A stretch of DNA of 64,000 bases from Micromonospora sp. WMMA1947 (GTDB lineage: Bacteria; Actinomycetota; Actinomycetes; Mycobacteriales; Micromonosporaceae). The translations under genes were made by a program, and so were the position numbers. The DNA lies in contig NZ_CP114909.1 of the NCBI RefSeq assembly GCF_027497355.1, positions 5,165,001 through 5,229,000 of the forward strand. Direction: 5' to 3'. Positions 18,483-27,239 of the stretch are shown in pieces. Under the pieces are notes generated by a model. The model made no database searches. It saw nothing but the letters and a program-made list of their open reading frames with translations, and was not told the DNA's origin. How positions within the stretch are numbered: the stretch's first letter is position 1; each line of letters begins with the position of its first letter.

Positions 18483-20651
18483 TCACGTCGCCTGTCGTTG
18501 CACGAGACGGGCGGTGAGGAACGGGCTCGGAGTGCCGTGCCAGAACACCGCCAGCTCGTCGCGGGGTCGGGTGGCGGCGACGAAGAGAAGGGACCTGTCG
18601 CGCTGGCGTTCCCGCTGGTATCGCTTCGGATCGCTGTCCCGGTACCGGCTGATCACCTGCCGGGGCACCAGACCGTCACTGACCCCGGCGATGATCATGC
18701 GCTGATACTCAAGGCCCTTGAACCTGTGCATCGTGCCGACATGGATGCCATCCGGCTGCTTCGGGCCATCCGGGCCGATCTCCACGACGGGCAGCCCTTC
18801 TGCCGCAACCCGGCTTAGCACGTCGGCCGCCAGTTCCCGGGTGGGGACGCAGATAGCCAGCGACCCGTCGACCGGATCGCCCCAGGATCGTAGCTGCGTG
18901 ACGATCAAGTCCTGCTCCTGCGTCCAGGTCGCGGCACCGTGGAACACGGGCCGGGCACCCCGCAGAAGGGAACGGTAGCCCGCCAGGTCCTCCTCGCCTC
19001 CGTCCAGGTCGTCGTACACCTCCCCGGTCATGATTTGGAGCGCGTCGGCGAGGATCTGTCTGGTGGTGCGATAGCTCAAGGTGAGACGGGACGACCGACC
19101 GCGGATGTTGATACCGAGGCTGCCGAGCGTGACGTGGTTGTCGTAGATGCGCTGATGGGTGTCACCAGTGAGGAAGAGGTCGTCGGGACCCGGGGGCACC
19201 ATGGCACGCAGCATCTTCCAGTGGGCCGCGCTGAGGTCCTGCGCCTCGTCCACCACGACGTGGCCGTAGCGAGGGCGCCGGAACCCACTGGACGACTCAC
19301 CGGACTCCGCTGCCCGGTCCATCTCCAGGCGCGCCGCCCGCTGAGCCACCTGGCGCCAGGTCCAGACGCCGCGGGCCTCCAACCACAAGGTGAACCGCTC
19401 GGTCAGCTGCCAGATCTGATCCCGTTCCATCCGGGTGAGGCTGCGACCCCGGTTGGGCCGGCGCGCCTTGAAGTACTCGGCGCGCGAATTCAGCACCTGG
19501 CCGAGGATCACCTGTGTCCACTCGGCAGCGAGGAAGTCCGCGTCCCAACCGGAGGCGCCGGCCTCAAGCAGGAACTCACCCCAGAGGTCGGGCACCTGAT
19601 TGTCGCTGACGACGTTGCGGTTCGCGCCCGCCTTCGCCTCGGTCACGACGCGGCTGGCCAGCCGATCGATGTTGATGATGTCCACCCGGGCCACCAGTTC
19701 CTGACCGCCGAGGGCCAGCAGACGGGTCCGGAGATCGGCGGCGAGGTTGCGGTTGAAGGTGGTCAGCAGGATCGGTTTGTCGGTCCCCGGCGGCAGGTGC
19801 CGGGCAAGATGGGCCACCCGGTGCAGCGCGACGATGGTCTTGCCGGTGCCCGGGCCCCCACCGACGCGCGCCGGGCCGTTGTACTTGCGTTCGACCAGCT
19901 TCCGCTGCGTCGGGTGCAGGAAGATCTGCCAGCGCTCGAACGCCTCGCCGATGATCGCCTGCAGAGCCTCGTCGTCTGACGTCACCTGCGTCGCGGGGCG
20001 CTGCACGGCCGCCTCGAAGTCCTCCGGGTCCACCGGCTCGTCCGCGCGTACCGGCTCGGTGACCTGTTGGAGCACCTCCTCGTAGGGCTTGCCGTCGAAG
20101 AGCGCGAAGAGGACATCTGTGGTGAGCTGCGGCGCACGATCAAGCAGTTCGAGCAGCTCGGCCTCGGTGGTGAGTTCCCGGATCTGCGGCAGCAGCGGCT
20201 CGGACACGCCCAGCTCCAGGAGCTGGGCGTCACTGTAGGAGTCGAAGAGCGGCTTCTGCGTCAGCGTCGGCTCGGCTTCCGGTGGTATGACCCGCCCGAC
20301 GATGCTGTCCCCGACCGGTGCCAGGTCGACGACCTCGATGCCACCTGTCACCCGGTTGATCCGGTACGCGTAACGCGACAGGTCGTCGTACACCTCGCCC
20401 CGGTGCTTGACCGCGACGAGCAGGTAGTCCCGGTCGGCGATGTGCAGCAGGAGCGCCCGGTAGTCACGGCTGACCCGAGCGGACATCAGTCGCGAGTCAC
20501 CGTTGAGCGACTTTAGCTTGAGCCCGGGATTGTCCGGGTTGTTGCGGAACTTGTGCATGAACTCGTACACCGCGCCGATGTCGGCGCGGGTCAACTTCAT
20601 GACCTCCTTGTCCGCGCGGTCCAGGATGCGCAGCATCGCTCCGGTGCTCAT
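18483..20651 (-). CDS. RelE-like domain fused to a UvrD-family SF1 helicase
   Basis: A 722-residue protein. The start ATG (20651-20649) shares one base with the stop of the preceding giant gene (TGATG), indicating translational coupling. Residues 5-95 match the RelE/ParE mRNA-interferase fold: LKLKSLNGDSRLMSARVSRD, then YRALL ... LLVAVKHRGEVY, with conserved basic residues and His83. After a helical linker comes an SF1 helicase: GGPGTGKT at 265-272, VVDEAQDLS, FLTGDTHQRIYDN, LTLSYRTTRQI, HRFKGLEYQ and FVAATRPRDEL. UvrD enzymes unwind DNA 3'-5'. The RelE-like part may be a toxin, a ribosome/RNA-binding element or a degenerate structural domain. No separate antitoxin gene is adjacent. Confidence 0.85.
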   Translation of the reverse strand: MSTGAMLRILDRADKEVMKLTRADIGAVYEFMHKFRNNPDNPGLKLKSLNGDSRLMSARVSRDYRALLLHIADRDYLLVAVKHRGEVYDDLSRYAYRINRVTGGIEVVDLAPVGDSIVGRVIPPEAEPTLTQKPLFDSYSDAQLLELGVSEPLLPQIRELTTEAELLELLDRAPQLTTDVLFALFDGKPYEEVLQQVTEPVRADEPVDPEDFEAAVQRPATQVTSDDEALQAIIGEAFERWQIFLHPTQRKLVERKYNGPARVGGGPGTGKTIVALHRVAHLARHLPPGTDKPILLTTFNRNLAADLRTRLLALGGQELVARVDIINIDRLASRVVTEAKAGANRNVVSDNQVPDLWGEFLLEAGASGWDADFLAAEWTQVILGQVLNSRAEYFKARRPNRGRSLTRMERDQIWQLTERFTLWLEARGVWTWRQVAQRAARLEMDRAAESGESSSGFRRPRYGHVVVDEAQDLSAAHWKMLRAMVPPGPDDLFLTGDTHQRIYDNHVTLGSLGINIRGRSSRLTLSYRTTRQILADALQIMTGEVYDDLDGGEEDLAGYRSLLRGARPVFHGAATWTQEQDLIVTQLRSWGDPVDGSLAICVPTRELAADVLSRVAAEGLPVVEIGPDGPKQPDGIHVGTMHRFKGLEYQRMIIAGVSDGLVPRQVISRYRDSDPKRYQRERQRDRSLLFVAATRPRDELAVFWHGTPSPFLTARLVQRQAT

Positions 20652-23600
20652 CAGTCCTCTCCCCCACTCGTTGCCGCGAGCTGCGCCGCCAGTTCCTCGG
20701 CCGACCATTCCCGTGCGGTACGCGCATGCCAGCCCGCTTCCGTGTACGCCCGGTCGCGGTCCTCCGTCTCCGGGTCGCCGGGCGCGCCGGTCAGCACGAT
20801 GGCGATCCGCCGCGCCGGCCAGGCCAGCTCGGCCGGCCATGCCTGATCACCCAGCTCGTAGCCGACGACCGGGGCGGGCAGGTTCTGCCGCGCCAACTGC
20901 TGCACCAGCAATTCCAGCGTGCTCTCCTCGCGGTCCATGTAGCGCAGGACGTCGTGCCAAGGCGACTCGTCCTCGACCGGTTCCGTCCCGCCGGCCGGCG
21001 ACTGCGGCGCGGTACCGAGCCAGGTGGCAGTCTCCTCGTCCAGTGGCAGAGCCCGCTGCGCCGACACGAGCCCGGTGCCCTCGGTGACGGCCAGCGACAT
21101 CGGGTCGAACGAGTCCAGGGCGGAAACCGCGAGCTGCCCCGCGTCACCTCCGCCGTGCGTGAGGAACTGGATGACGTTTCCCCAGGTGAGCCACGCCGCC
21201 CAGCGGGCCTTGTGTCCACCGTCGGCCATCGCGCCCGGCAGATCGTTGACCAAGGCGAGCGCCGACCACGTGGGCAGCGGCTTGGTGCGGGCATCCATGA
21301 CGACGGTTATCAGGCAGCCGGTGTTGTCCTGCGCACGGGCCACCATGATGTGCCGTGCCGCGGCGGCACCGGGCAGCGGCTCGTCCCGGAGGGAAGCGAC
21401 CACTCGTTGCGCGACACCACTGGAGTCGGTGGTGGAGTTGTCCCGAGCCTGCTTCAGCAGGCCCGCCAGGACGGCCTCCGCACGCCGCTGCCACCGGGTG
21501 AGGTCAGGCTCGGCGAGGAACCGCATCAGCTGCTCGATCGGGTTGGTCCAGACGGCCTGTTCCAACTCGTCCGGGTCGGCGCCGGGCAGGAACTGCCGGT
21601 ACCGCTCGCGGGCGGTCTGCCTGGAGACGCCGCCGTACGGCGTCCACCGGCCCGACCCGTCGCTGCTTCCCCACGCCTTGACGTCGTCCCAGGTGGCGGC
21701 GAAGACGAGATAGCCGTGGGCACGCAGGCGCGCGCGCTTGTCGGCGTCGTCGGCCAGCCTGTTGTACTGCGGCGAGGCGTGGTACTTGAACCCGTCGAGG
21801 TAGACCGCCACTTCCGGGGACGGCGCGTCGAGGCGCGTGAAGTGCACGTCCGGCCGAGTACCGCGGACGGTGTTCTGCAGCTTCATCTGCCAGTGTGTGA
21901 CGTTCTGCCCGCCGTCGCTGACGAATCGCAGGTCAGCGATCCGGGCGCCGTCGTGATCCCGCCGCCGGTCGATGCGCAGCCCCGAGCCCGGCGTCTCGCC
22001 GAGGGCCAGCAGCTTGGTGAGGAACTGCAACTCCAGCTCACTCTCCACCTGATGGATCAGCGAGATCTCGTCAGTACGGGTGCCCTCCTCGACACCCCAG
22101 TTGTCGAGCAGCTTGTCGAGCATGCCCAGCGCCTCGTCGCGGCTCATCAGCGCGAAGTGCTCGTTGCGGGCGTACCGCAGCAGGCACCTGTGGCACACGG
22201 GCTTCGCCTCGTTGCGGCACTCGCAGTCGGCGATCTGCCGGCGGGCAAGCCGCAGGACGGCCCGGAACTCCTCGGGCTCGGCAAGGCGGTGCAGATAGCC
22301 GGTGCCCTGCGGCTGGGTGTCGTAGACGACGACGAAGTTGCGGGTGCCGTCGCTCTGGCCATCCGGCATGGTGGCCGAGACGGTCTGCAGGTGGGCGGGC
22401 TCGCCGCCGTACTGGGCTGCGATACCGAGCCGGACCGCCGCCGCGAAGGACAGCAACCGCTCCTGCACCATCGCGGTCGCTGCCGGGATCAGGATGCGCA
22501 GCGCCTCGGTCTCCAGTTCGTGCGCCAGGACCAGGTCGACGTGCGTGTCAGGCCCGGCGGCGGACCGCCGGTACGGGCACCAGGGTCGGTGGTGTTCAGC
22601 CCCTTGGATGACCGTGGCACCCGAGGCCTGCGCGGCGAGCTGCTGGCCGGTCACCGGAGCTCCGTCAACGGTGGTGCCGCCACAGGACGTGCAGGTGTGG
22701 AACCTGTTGATCCGCACCTCCTCGCCGGCGAATAGTTCGGCAGCCCGGTCGTAGCGCTGGGCCCCGAGGTTGAAGTGGCGGATCACCGCGTGGCGGCTGT
22801 AGTCGACGCCGAAGGTGTCGTGCGCGTGCCGCCAGGACGATCCCACCTTGGCCGGGTCGATGTCGACGGCGACGGTGGTGGCGTAGAAGCGGCGGTCCCG
22901 GTCGTCGCTGTCGTCCCGGATGCGGGCGTCGTCGCGCTTGTCCCGGCTGTAGACCCGTTTCGGCTGCAGCACCTGGAACAACCGGCCGTGATCGGCGATG
23001 CCCCGGTCCGCGCAGCGCGGGCATGCGCTGGTGTCCTCCTTGGCCAGGTGGGTACGCACGTACCCGCACTGCGCGCAGATCCGCCACTGTTCGTATGTCG
23101 GCCGGTCGGGCGGGCCGACGTCGAGCCCGGAGATCTCGTGCTTGTAGCCCCGGACGTAGTAGCTGTTGCCGGGGGCGATCTCGACGAGGGCCGGACGGGC
23201 CGGGCGTGCGTACTCGCGCAGCTCGCTGTGGAACCGGCGGTCACCGTCGACCTGCTCCTCCCAGGTCAGTGTCGCTTCGAGATCGGTACGGCTGTCGATG
23301 AGCGCGTAGTTCGGGAGCAGCCCGAACTCGACCAGCGTGCCGTGGGCGGCAGCGGCGCTCACATCGCGCAGCCGACGGCGGACAGCGGCTTCCTCCGCCT
23401 TCAGCATCCGGATCTCGCGGGCGTGATCGGGGTCGCTGGGTACGAGCGTGGCACGGGCCTTGGCGATCTCCCGGAGCCGACGTCGCAGGTCCGCCAACCG
23501 GAGCTCCCAGGTCTCGTCCGCCTCCTTGACCCGGTGGACGATCCCGTCGACGGCGAACTCCCGCAACTCCTCGACAGCGGAGGTCAGGACCTTGTTGCCG

Positions 23601-26600
23601 AAGAGCGCCAGGAAGCCCGTCACCAGGTCGACGCCGTCGCGCCGGGCCGCCTCCGCGAGGTTGGCGAGCCAACCGCTCGGGCCGAAGAGTACGTGCGCGC
23701 GGCGCGGCATGGGCAGCACCCCGGGGAGCCGGCCGCGCGCCGCCAGGTCGATCAGGTGCGCGAGGTACTGCCGGCGCAGGATCTCCACGGCGGACAGGAA
23801 ACAGCCGGGCGGCACGATCTGCCCGGCGATCATGTCTCTCGGCTCGGTCAGGTAGTAGCGGTCCCGCTCACTGCGGCCGACGAGTGTGAGCACGAGAGCA
23901 TTGCCGCTCTTACGGCCGGCCCGGCCGGCCCGCTGTACGTAGTTCGCCGGGCCGTGCGGCAGCGACGCGAGCACAACCGCGGACAGCGCGCCGATGTCGA
24001 TGCCCATCTCCAGGGTGGGCGTGCAGGACAGGACGTTCGGGTCGGTGTACCGCCGGCCGTCGCGGAACTGCTTCTCCACGTTCTCCCGCTGGGCGCGGGT
24101 GAGCATGCCGGTGTGTTCGCCGGTGACGACCCGGAAGACCGAGCTCTCCAGGTAGAGCCGCCGGTAGTAGTCGTCCGGCGCGGTGTCGTCGTGGGCGGCC
24201 CGCAGCAGGCCGCGGCAGCGGTACTGCCGGCAGGGCTGGCCGACCCATCCGGCCACCCGGTCCGGGTGTTCCGTCTGCTGCCAGTGGCAGGTGTCGCAGG
24301 CAACCCCCGCTCGTTTGGCGGCGTCGTCGTCGAGCCGGGTGACGCGCAGGTGGCCGGGCGTCAGGCCGTACACCTGGTTGCCGTCCTCGGTGTCGCCGAC
24401 CGCGACGATGCCGGCGGCGGCCAACGCCGGCATCAGGCTGGACAAGTAGGCAGCGGCCGCAGCGAGATCCACGCCAAGGCAGCGCGAGGTCCAGTCCTGA
24501 TACCAGTTGCCCCGCGCGGTGATGGCGTCGAACTCGGACTTCGACTTCGGCGTCGCGAGCAGGAAGGCAGGTGCGGAGACGCCGCGCGGGAAGGCGGGCA
24601 TGCCGGCGGGCCGGCCGCCCCACACCTGCCACCGGGTGCCGCCCCGCTTGAGGTATGGCACCAGCCACTCGTGGTAGATCGCGCCGCGGGTGCGCAGCCG
24701 CTCCAGCAGGCCGCGGAGGAAGGCGAGGTAGCGAGCGTCGTCCGGAGGCGTGCCACCGAGTTGGCCCGGCGCGGTCCTCTGCACGTCGCGACAGATCGCG
24801 GTGGCCTTCGCGGGATCGTCGAGGGCCACCTCGACCGCGACGCTGCGCGTCAGCTCCAGGGTGCGTCCCTGGCGGGAACGCAGACCGGTCTCCATCACGG
24901 TGGCGAAGACGAGCCGCTCGCTGATCAGCGACCAGGTCTCCCGGGTGCCGTTGTGCTCACCGGCGAGCAGGCTGTCGACGTCCGGCCGATCGTGCAGGTC
25001 GGGTGGGACGACAGTGGAGAGGATCTCCGGTTCGGCGGCCTTCTCGATCATCTCGACGAAGAGGTCGTCCAGCCCCACCGACTGTCCGGGCCGCAGGCGG
25101 CTGGCGAGCAGCGAGCGCAGGGAGAAGGCGTACGACCGGTTGGCGACGAACCCGGCACGGTGCGCGGCGTCCTGCACCGAGTCGTTGAACAGCAGCGTCT
25201 TCTTCTCGTGCTCGTCGAGCTCGCCGCCGGTGAACAGCTGGGTGATCGCCACCGAGGCGAGCGTGGCGAGCCCGGCGCCGAGGAACCGGATGCCGTGGTC
25301 CATCGAGCAGGACGGACAACGGTCCTTCTCCGCCGCGTCGATGGCGCCGAGGTCGCCGAGTACGACGAGCGTGTCGTCGGACCGCACCCGGTCGCGCTGC
25401 TCGTCGAAGGGGCGGACCCGCCGACCGTACTCCAGCACCAGCAGCCCTCCGGTACGCTGCTGGATCTCGTCGTCGGTGGCGGCGATCAGCGCGCGGACCC
25501 GGCGCTTGTCCCGTCCGACACTGGCTCGGTAAATCTTGTCCGGGTCGGTCTCCAGTTCCTGCGGGTCCTTCTCCGGCGACAGCGCCATCCAGCCGGACCG
25601 TCCGCAGTGCCGGCAGTAGACAGCGGGCAGGCGCGGGTAGCGGTTGTCGGCGATGACGACGTCGGCGTCCGGCACGTACGGGTCGATTTCCCGGGGCGGC
25701 TCGCCGTACCAGCCGAAGGCAGGCTGACGGGACGTGCCGCGCAGCAGCCGCGAGACGGACCGCACCCACAGGTGCGTCTCGATGTTGAGCAGCGGACGAC
25801 CCGGTACCTCCGGGTTCCCGGCGAGCGACAGCAGGCCCACGAACCGGGCGAGCGCCTTGGCGGTCACCTCCGGCCGTGTCTTCATTGCGCTGCCCCAGCC
25901 AGTGGCGTTCTTGCGGGGCAGCACGTCGATGATCTCTTCGAGAGTGCAGGGCCGGGCCTGGAGCGAGTCGAGCACCGCCTTGGTGAGCGGATGCCGGCGC
26001 AACAGCTCACCGAGACGTCGCGGATCGTCGGCACAGCGCTGGCCGACCACCAGCTCGGCGACCTCGGCCATGAACCCCGGGTTCCGGTCGTCGACGGCGG
26101 CGAGCTGTTCCGGGGTGGGCAGGGGCAGCCCGAAGTCCTGATGCTCCATGAACTCGCCGGGCTCGTAGCGGTCCTCACCGACGAGCGAATCGGCGTCGAA
26201 GGCCACGCCGAACACCTGCTCGGCGACCTCCCGGATGGCCGTACGGCCGTCCCGGCCACCGCCCTCACCCAGGGTGGCGGAGGTGGCAACCGGGCAGATG
26301 CCACCCAGCGGACGGTCCGCCTCGGCCAGCCCGAGCGCGGCACCGAGCCGGCGCAACAGCATCGCCACGTCCGTACCCTGGGCGCCGTCGTAGGTGTGGA
26401 ACTCGTCCAGCACCACGTATGCCGGTTCCGCGCCCTCCCACAGCGGCAGGTCGTCACCGCGCTGGAGCAGCAGGTCCAGCATCTTGTAGTTAGTGATCAG
26501 AATGTCCGGCGGGGTCCGCCGCATCTCCGACCGCTTCGTCATCACGTGGCGGTACTCGATGGCCGCGACGTCCCCGATGTAGAGGCCGGCCGTGATCCCC

Positions 26601-27076
26601 GCCAGCGCCGGATCGGTCAGCAGATCGTTGATGCGCTGCGTCTGGTCGGTCGCCAGGGCGTTCATCGGGTAGAGCAGGATCGCCTTGACACCGACCCGCC
26701 CCTGCTGGCGCTGCCGACGACAGTGGTCGAGCACCGGGATCAGGAACGACTCCGTCTTGCCGGAGCCGGTGCCGGTGGTGATCAGGGTCGGCTCGGCCGC
26801 CTTGCCCCGAGTCGAGAGCCGGGCGAACGCCTTCGCCTGGTGCAGGTAGGGGGTGAAGTCGGCCGGCGCCCAGTCGAGGCACGCGCGCCAGTCACCCGCC
26901 GCCGGGCGGAAGGGCGTGCGGATTCGCAGGTACGGCCCGCGAAAGATGCCCTGCTGCTGGTGAGAAAAGAAGCCTTCCAGGCCTTGGCGTACGTCGTCCT
27001 CGGTCAGACCGAAGGTCGTGGTCAGGTACTGGGTGAGGGTCTGGCGCAGGGTGTCGGCGGCGATCGTCGGTCTCAT
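20651..27076 (-). CDS. DruE-like giant helicase: SF2 DEAD/H + zinc ribbons + DUF1998 + endonuclease-like C-terminus
   Basis: A 2,141-residue protein starting at ATG 27076. The N-terminal SF2 core has TGTGSGKT near 102-108, LLYPMNALATDQTQRI, a variant DEFH box at 224-227 and SATLGEGG. The second RecA lobe lies near residue 1000 (TPTLEMGIDIG, then YVQRAGRAGRKSG). At least six Cys pairs suggest zinc ribbons: CRHC, CPSC, CDTC, CAQC-CPRC, CTSC and CECRNEAKPVCHRC. DUF1998 spans about 1515-1660. Near residues 1725-1790 TRPDVHF, VAVYLDGFKYH and RLRAHGYLVF resemble a DUF559/Vsr-type endonuclease fold. Size and order match DruE of Druantia; the YprA/DrmA-DrmB relationship is also visible. It is the first gene of the five-gene operon and is followed without a gap by the RelE-UvrD gene. 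No druA-D, druH or druM partner is recognised, so it is probably a DruE homologue in a different system. Confidence 0.85.
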   Translation of the reverse strand: MRPTIAADTLRQTLTQYLTTTFGLTEDDVRQGLEGFFSHQQQGIFRGPYLRIRTPFRPAAGDWRACLDWAPADFTPYLHQAKAFARLSTRGKAAEPTLITTGTGSGKTESFLIPVLDHCRRQRQQGRVGVKAILLYPMNALATDQTQRINDLLTDPALAGITAGLYIGDVAAIEYRHVMTKRSEMRRTPPDILITNYKMLDLLLQRGDDLPLWEGAEPAYVVLDEFHTYDGAQGTDVAMLLRRLGAALGLAEADRPLGGICPVATSATLGEGGGRDGRTAIREVAEQVFGVAFDADSLVGEDRYEPGEFMEHQDFGLPLPTPEQLAAVDDRNPGFMAEVAELVVGQRCADDPRRLGELLRRHPLTKAVLDSLQARPCTLEEIIDVLPRKNATGWGSAMKTRPEVTAKALARFVGLLSLAGNPEVPGRPLLNIETHLWVRSVSRLLRGTSRQPAFGWYGEPPREIDPYVPDADVVIADNRYPRLPAVYCRHCGRSGWMALSPEKDPQELETDPDKIYRASVGRDKRRVRALIAATDDEIQQRTGGLLVLEYGRRVRPFDEQRDRVRSDDTLVVLGDLGAIDAAEKDRCPSCSMDHGIRFLGAGLATLASVAITQLFTGGELDEHEKKTLLFNDSVQDAAHRAGFVANRSYAFSLRSLLASRLRPGQSVGLDDLFVEMIEKAAEPEILSTVVPPDLHDRPDVDSLLAGEHNGTRETWSLISERLVFATVMETGLRSRQGRTLELTRSVAVEVALDDPAKATAICRDVQRTAPGQLGGTPPDDARYLAFLRGLLERLRTRGAIYHEWLVPYLKRGGTRWQVWGGRPAGMPAFPRGVSAPAFLLATPKSKSEFDAITARGNWYQDWTSRCLGVDLAAAAAYLSSLMPALAAAGIVAVGDTEDGNQVYGLTPGHLRVTRLDDDAAKRAGVACDTCHWQQTEHPDRVAGWVGQPCRQYRCRGLLRAAHDDTAPDDYYRRLYLESSVFRVVTGEHTGMLTRAQRENVEKQFRDGRRYTDPNVLSCTPTLEMGIDIGALSAVVLASLPHGPANYVQRAGRAGRKSGNALVLTLVGRSERDRYYLTEPRDMIAGQIVPPGCFLSAVEILRRQYLAHLIDLAARGRLPGVLPMPRRAHVLFGPSGWLANLAEAARRDGVDLVTGFLALFGNKVLTSAVEELREFAVDGIVHRVKEADETWELRLADLRRRLREIAKARATLVPSDPDHAREIRMLKAEEAAVRRRLRDVSAAAAHGTLVEFGLLPNYALIDSRTDLEATLTWEEQVDGDRRFHSELREYARPARPALVEIAPGNSYYVRGYKHEISGLDVGPPDRPTYEQWRICAQCGYVRTHLAKEDTSACPRCADRGIADHGRLFQVLQPKRVYSRDKRDDARIRDDSDDRDRRFYATTVAVDIDPAKVGSSWRHAHDTFGVDYSRHAVIRHFNLGAQRYDRAAELFAGEEVRINRFHTCTSCGGTTVDGAPVTGQQLAAQASGATVIQGAEHHRPWCPYRRSAAGPDTHVDLVLAHELETEALRILIPAATAMVQERLLSFAAAVRLGIAAQYGGEPAHLQTVSATMPDGQSDGTRNFVVVYDTQPQGTGYLHRLAEPEEFRAVLRLARRQIADCECRNEAKPVCHRCLLRYARNEHFALMSRDEALGMLDKLLDNWGVEEGTRTDEISLIHQVESELELQFLTKLLALGETPGSGLRIDRRRDHDGARIADLRFVSDGGQNVTHWQMKLQNTVRGTRPDVHFTRLDAPSPEVAVYLDGFKYHASPQYNRLADDADKRARLRAHGYLVFAATWDDVKAWGSSDGSGRWTPYGGVSRQTARERYRQFLPGADPDELEQAVWTNPIEQLMRFLAEPDLTRWQRRAEAVLAGLLKQARDNSTTDSSGVAQRVVASLRDEPLPGAAAARHIMVARAQDNTGCLITVVMDARTKPLPTWSALALVNDLPGAMADGGHKARWAAWLTWGNVIQFLTHGGGDAGQLAVSALDSFDPMSLAVTEGTGLVSAQRALPLDEETATWLGTAPQSPAGGTEPVEDESPWHDVLRYMDREESTLELLVQQLARQNLPAPVVGYELGDQAWPAELAWPARRIAIVLTGAPGDPETEDRDRAYTEAGWHARTAREWSAEELAAQLAATSGGED

Positions 27077-27194
27077 GAGCGGATCACCGCCGCATGCTAC
27101 TTCACCCCTTACCGGGCTCTGACCTGCCGGATGGGCTGAACCACGCATAAGTCAGATTCGCGACAGGCAGTAGTCGGGAGCGCATCTTCGCATT
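27077..27194 (-). promoter_or_regulatory. Leader/promoter region of the DruE-like operon (no clear boxes)
   Basis: The DUF262 gene upstream ends in its own hairpin, so the DruE-like operon probably has a promoter in these 118 bases. A TAGCAT hexamer lies about 17 bases before the start codon on the minus strand, but no good -35 box sits at the right distance. No operator repeat was found. Confidence 0.3.
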
Positions 27195-27235
27195 CCTGCC
27201 CGCCAGCATCGATCACCTCGACGCCGGCGGGCAGG
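27195..27235 (-). terminator. Hairpin terminator after the DUF262 gene
   Basis: Bases 27195-27204 and 27226-27235 are exact 10-base reverse complements, starting four bases beyond the TAA stop of the DUF262 gene on the minus strand. This separates that gene from the DruE-like operon downstream. Confidence 0.6.
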
Positions 27236-27239
27236 CTCT

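Noticed and set aside
20651..27076. Canonical Druantia system
   Set aside because: Only a DruE-like gene is present; no other druantia gene was recognised on either side.
22775..27139. A 1,454-codon open frame on the plus strand opposite the DruE-like gene
   Set aside because: It is rich in Arg/Val/Gly/Gln/His with no domain and lies wholly antisense to a gene with clear helicase and zinc motifs; a GC-bias artefact.
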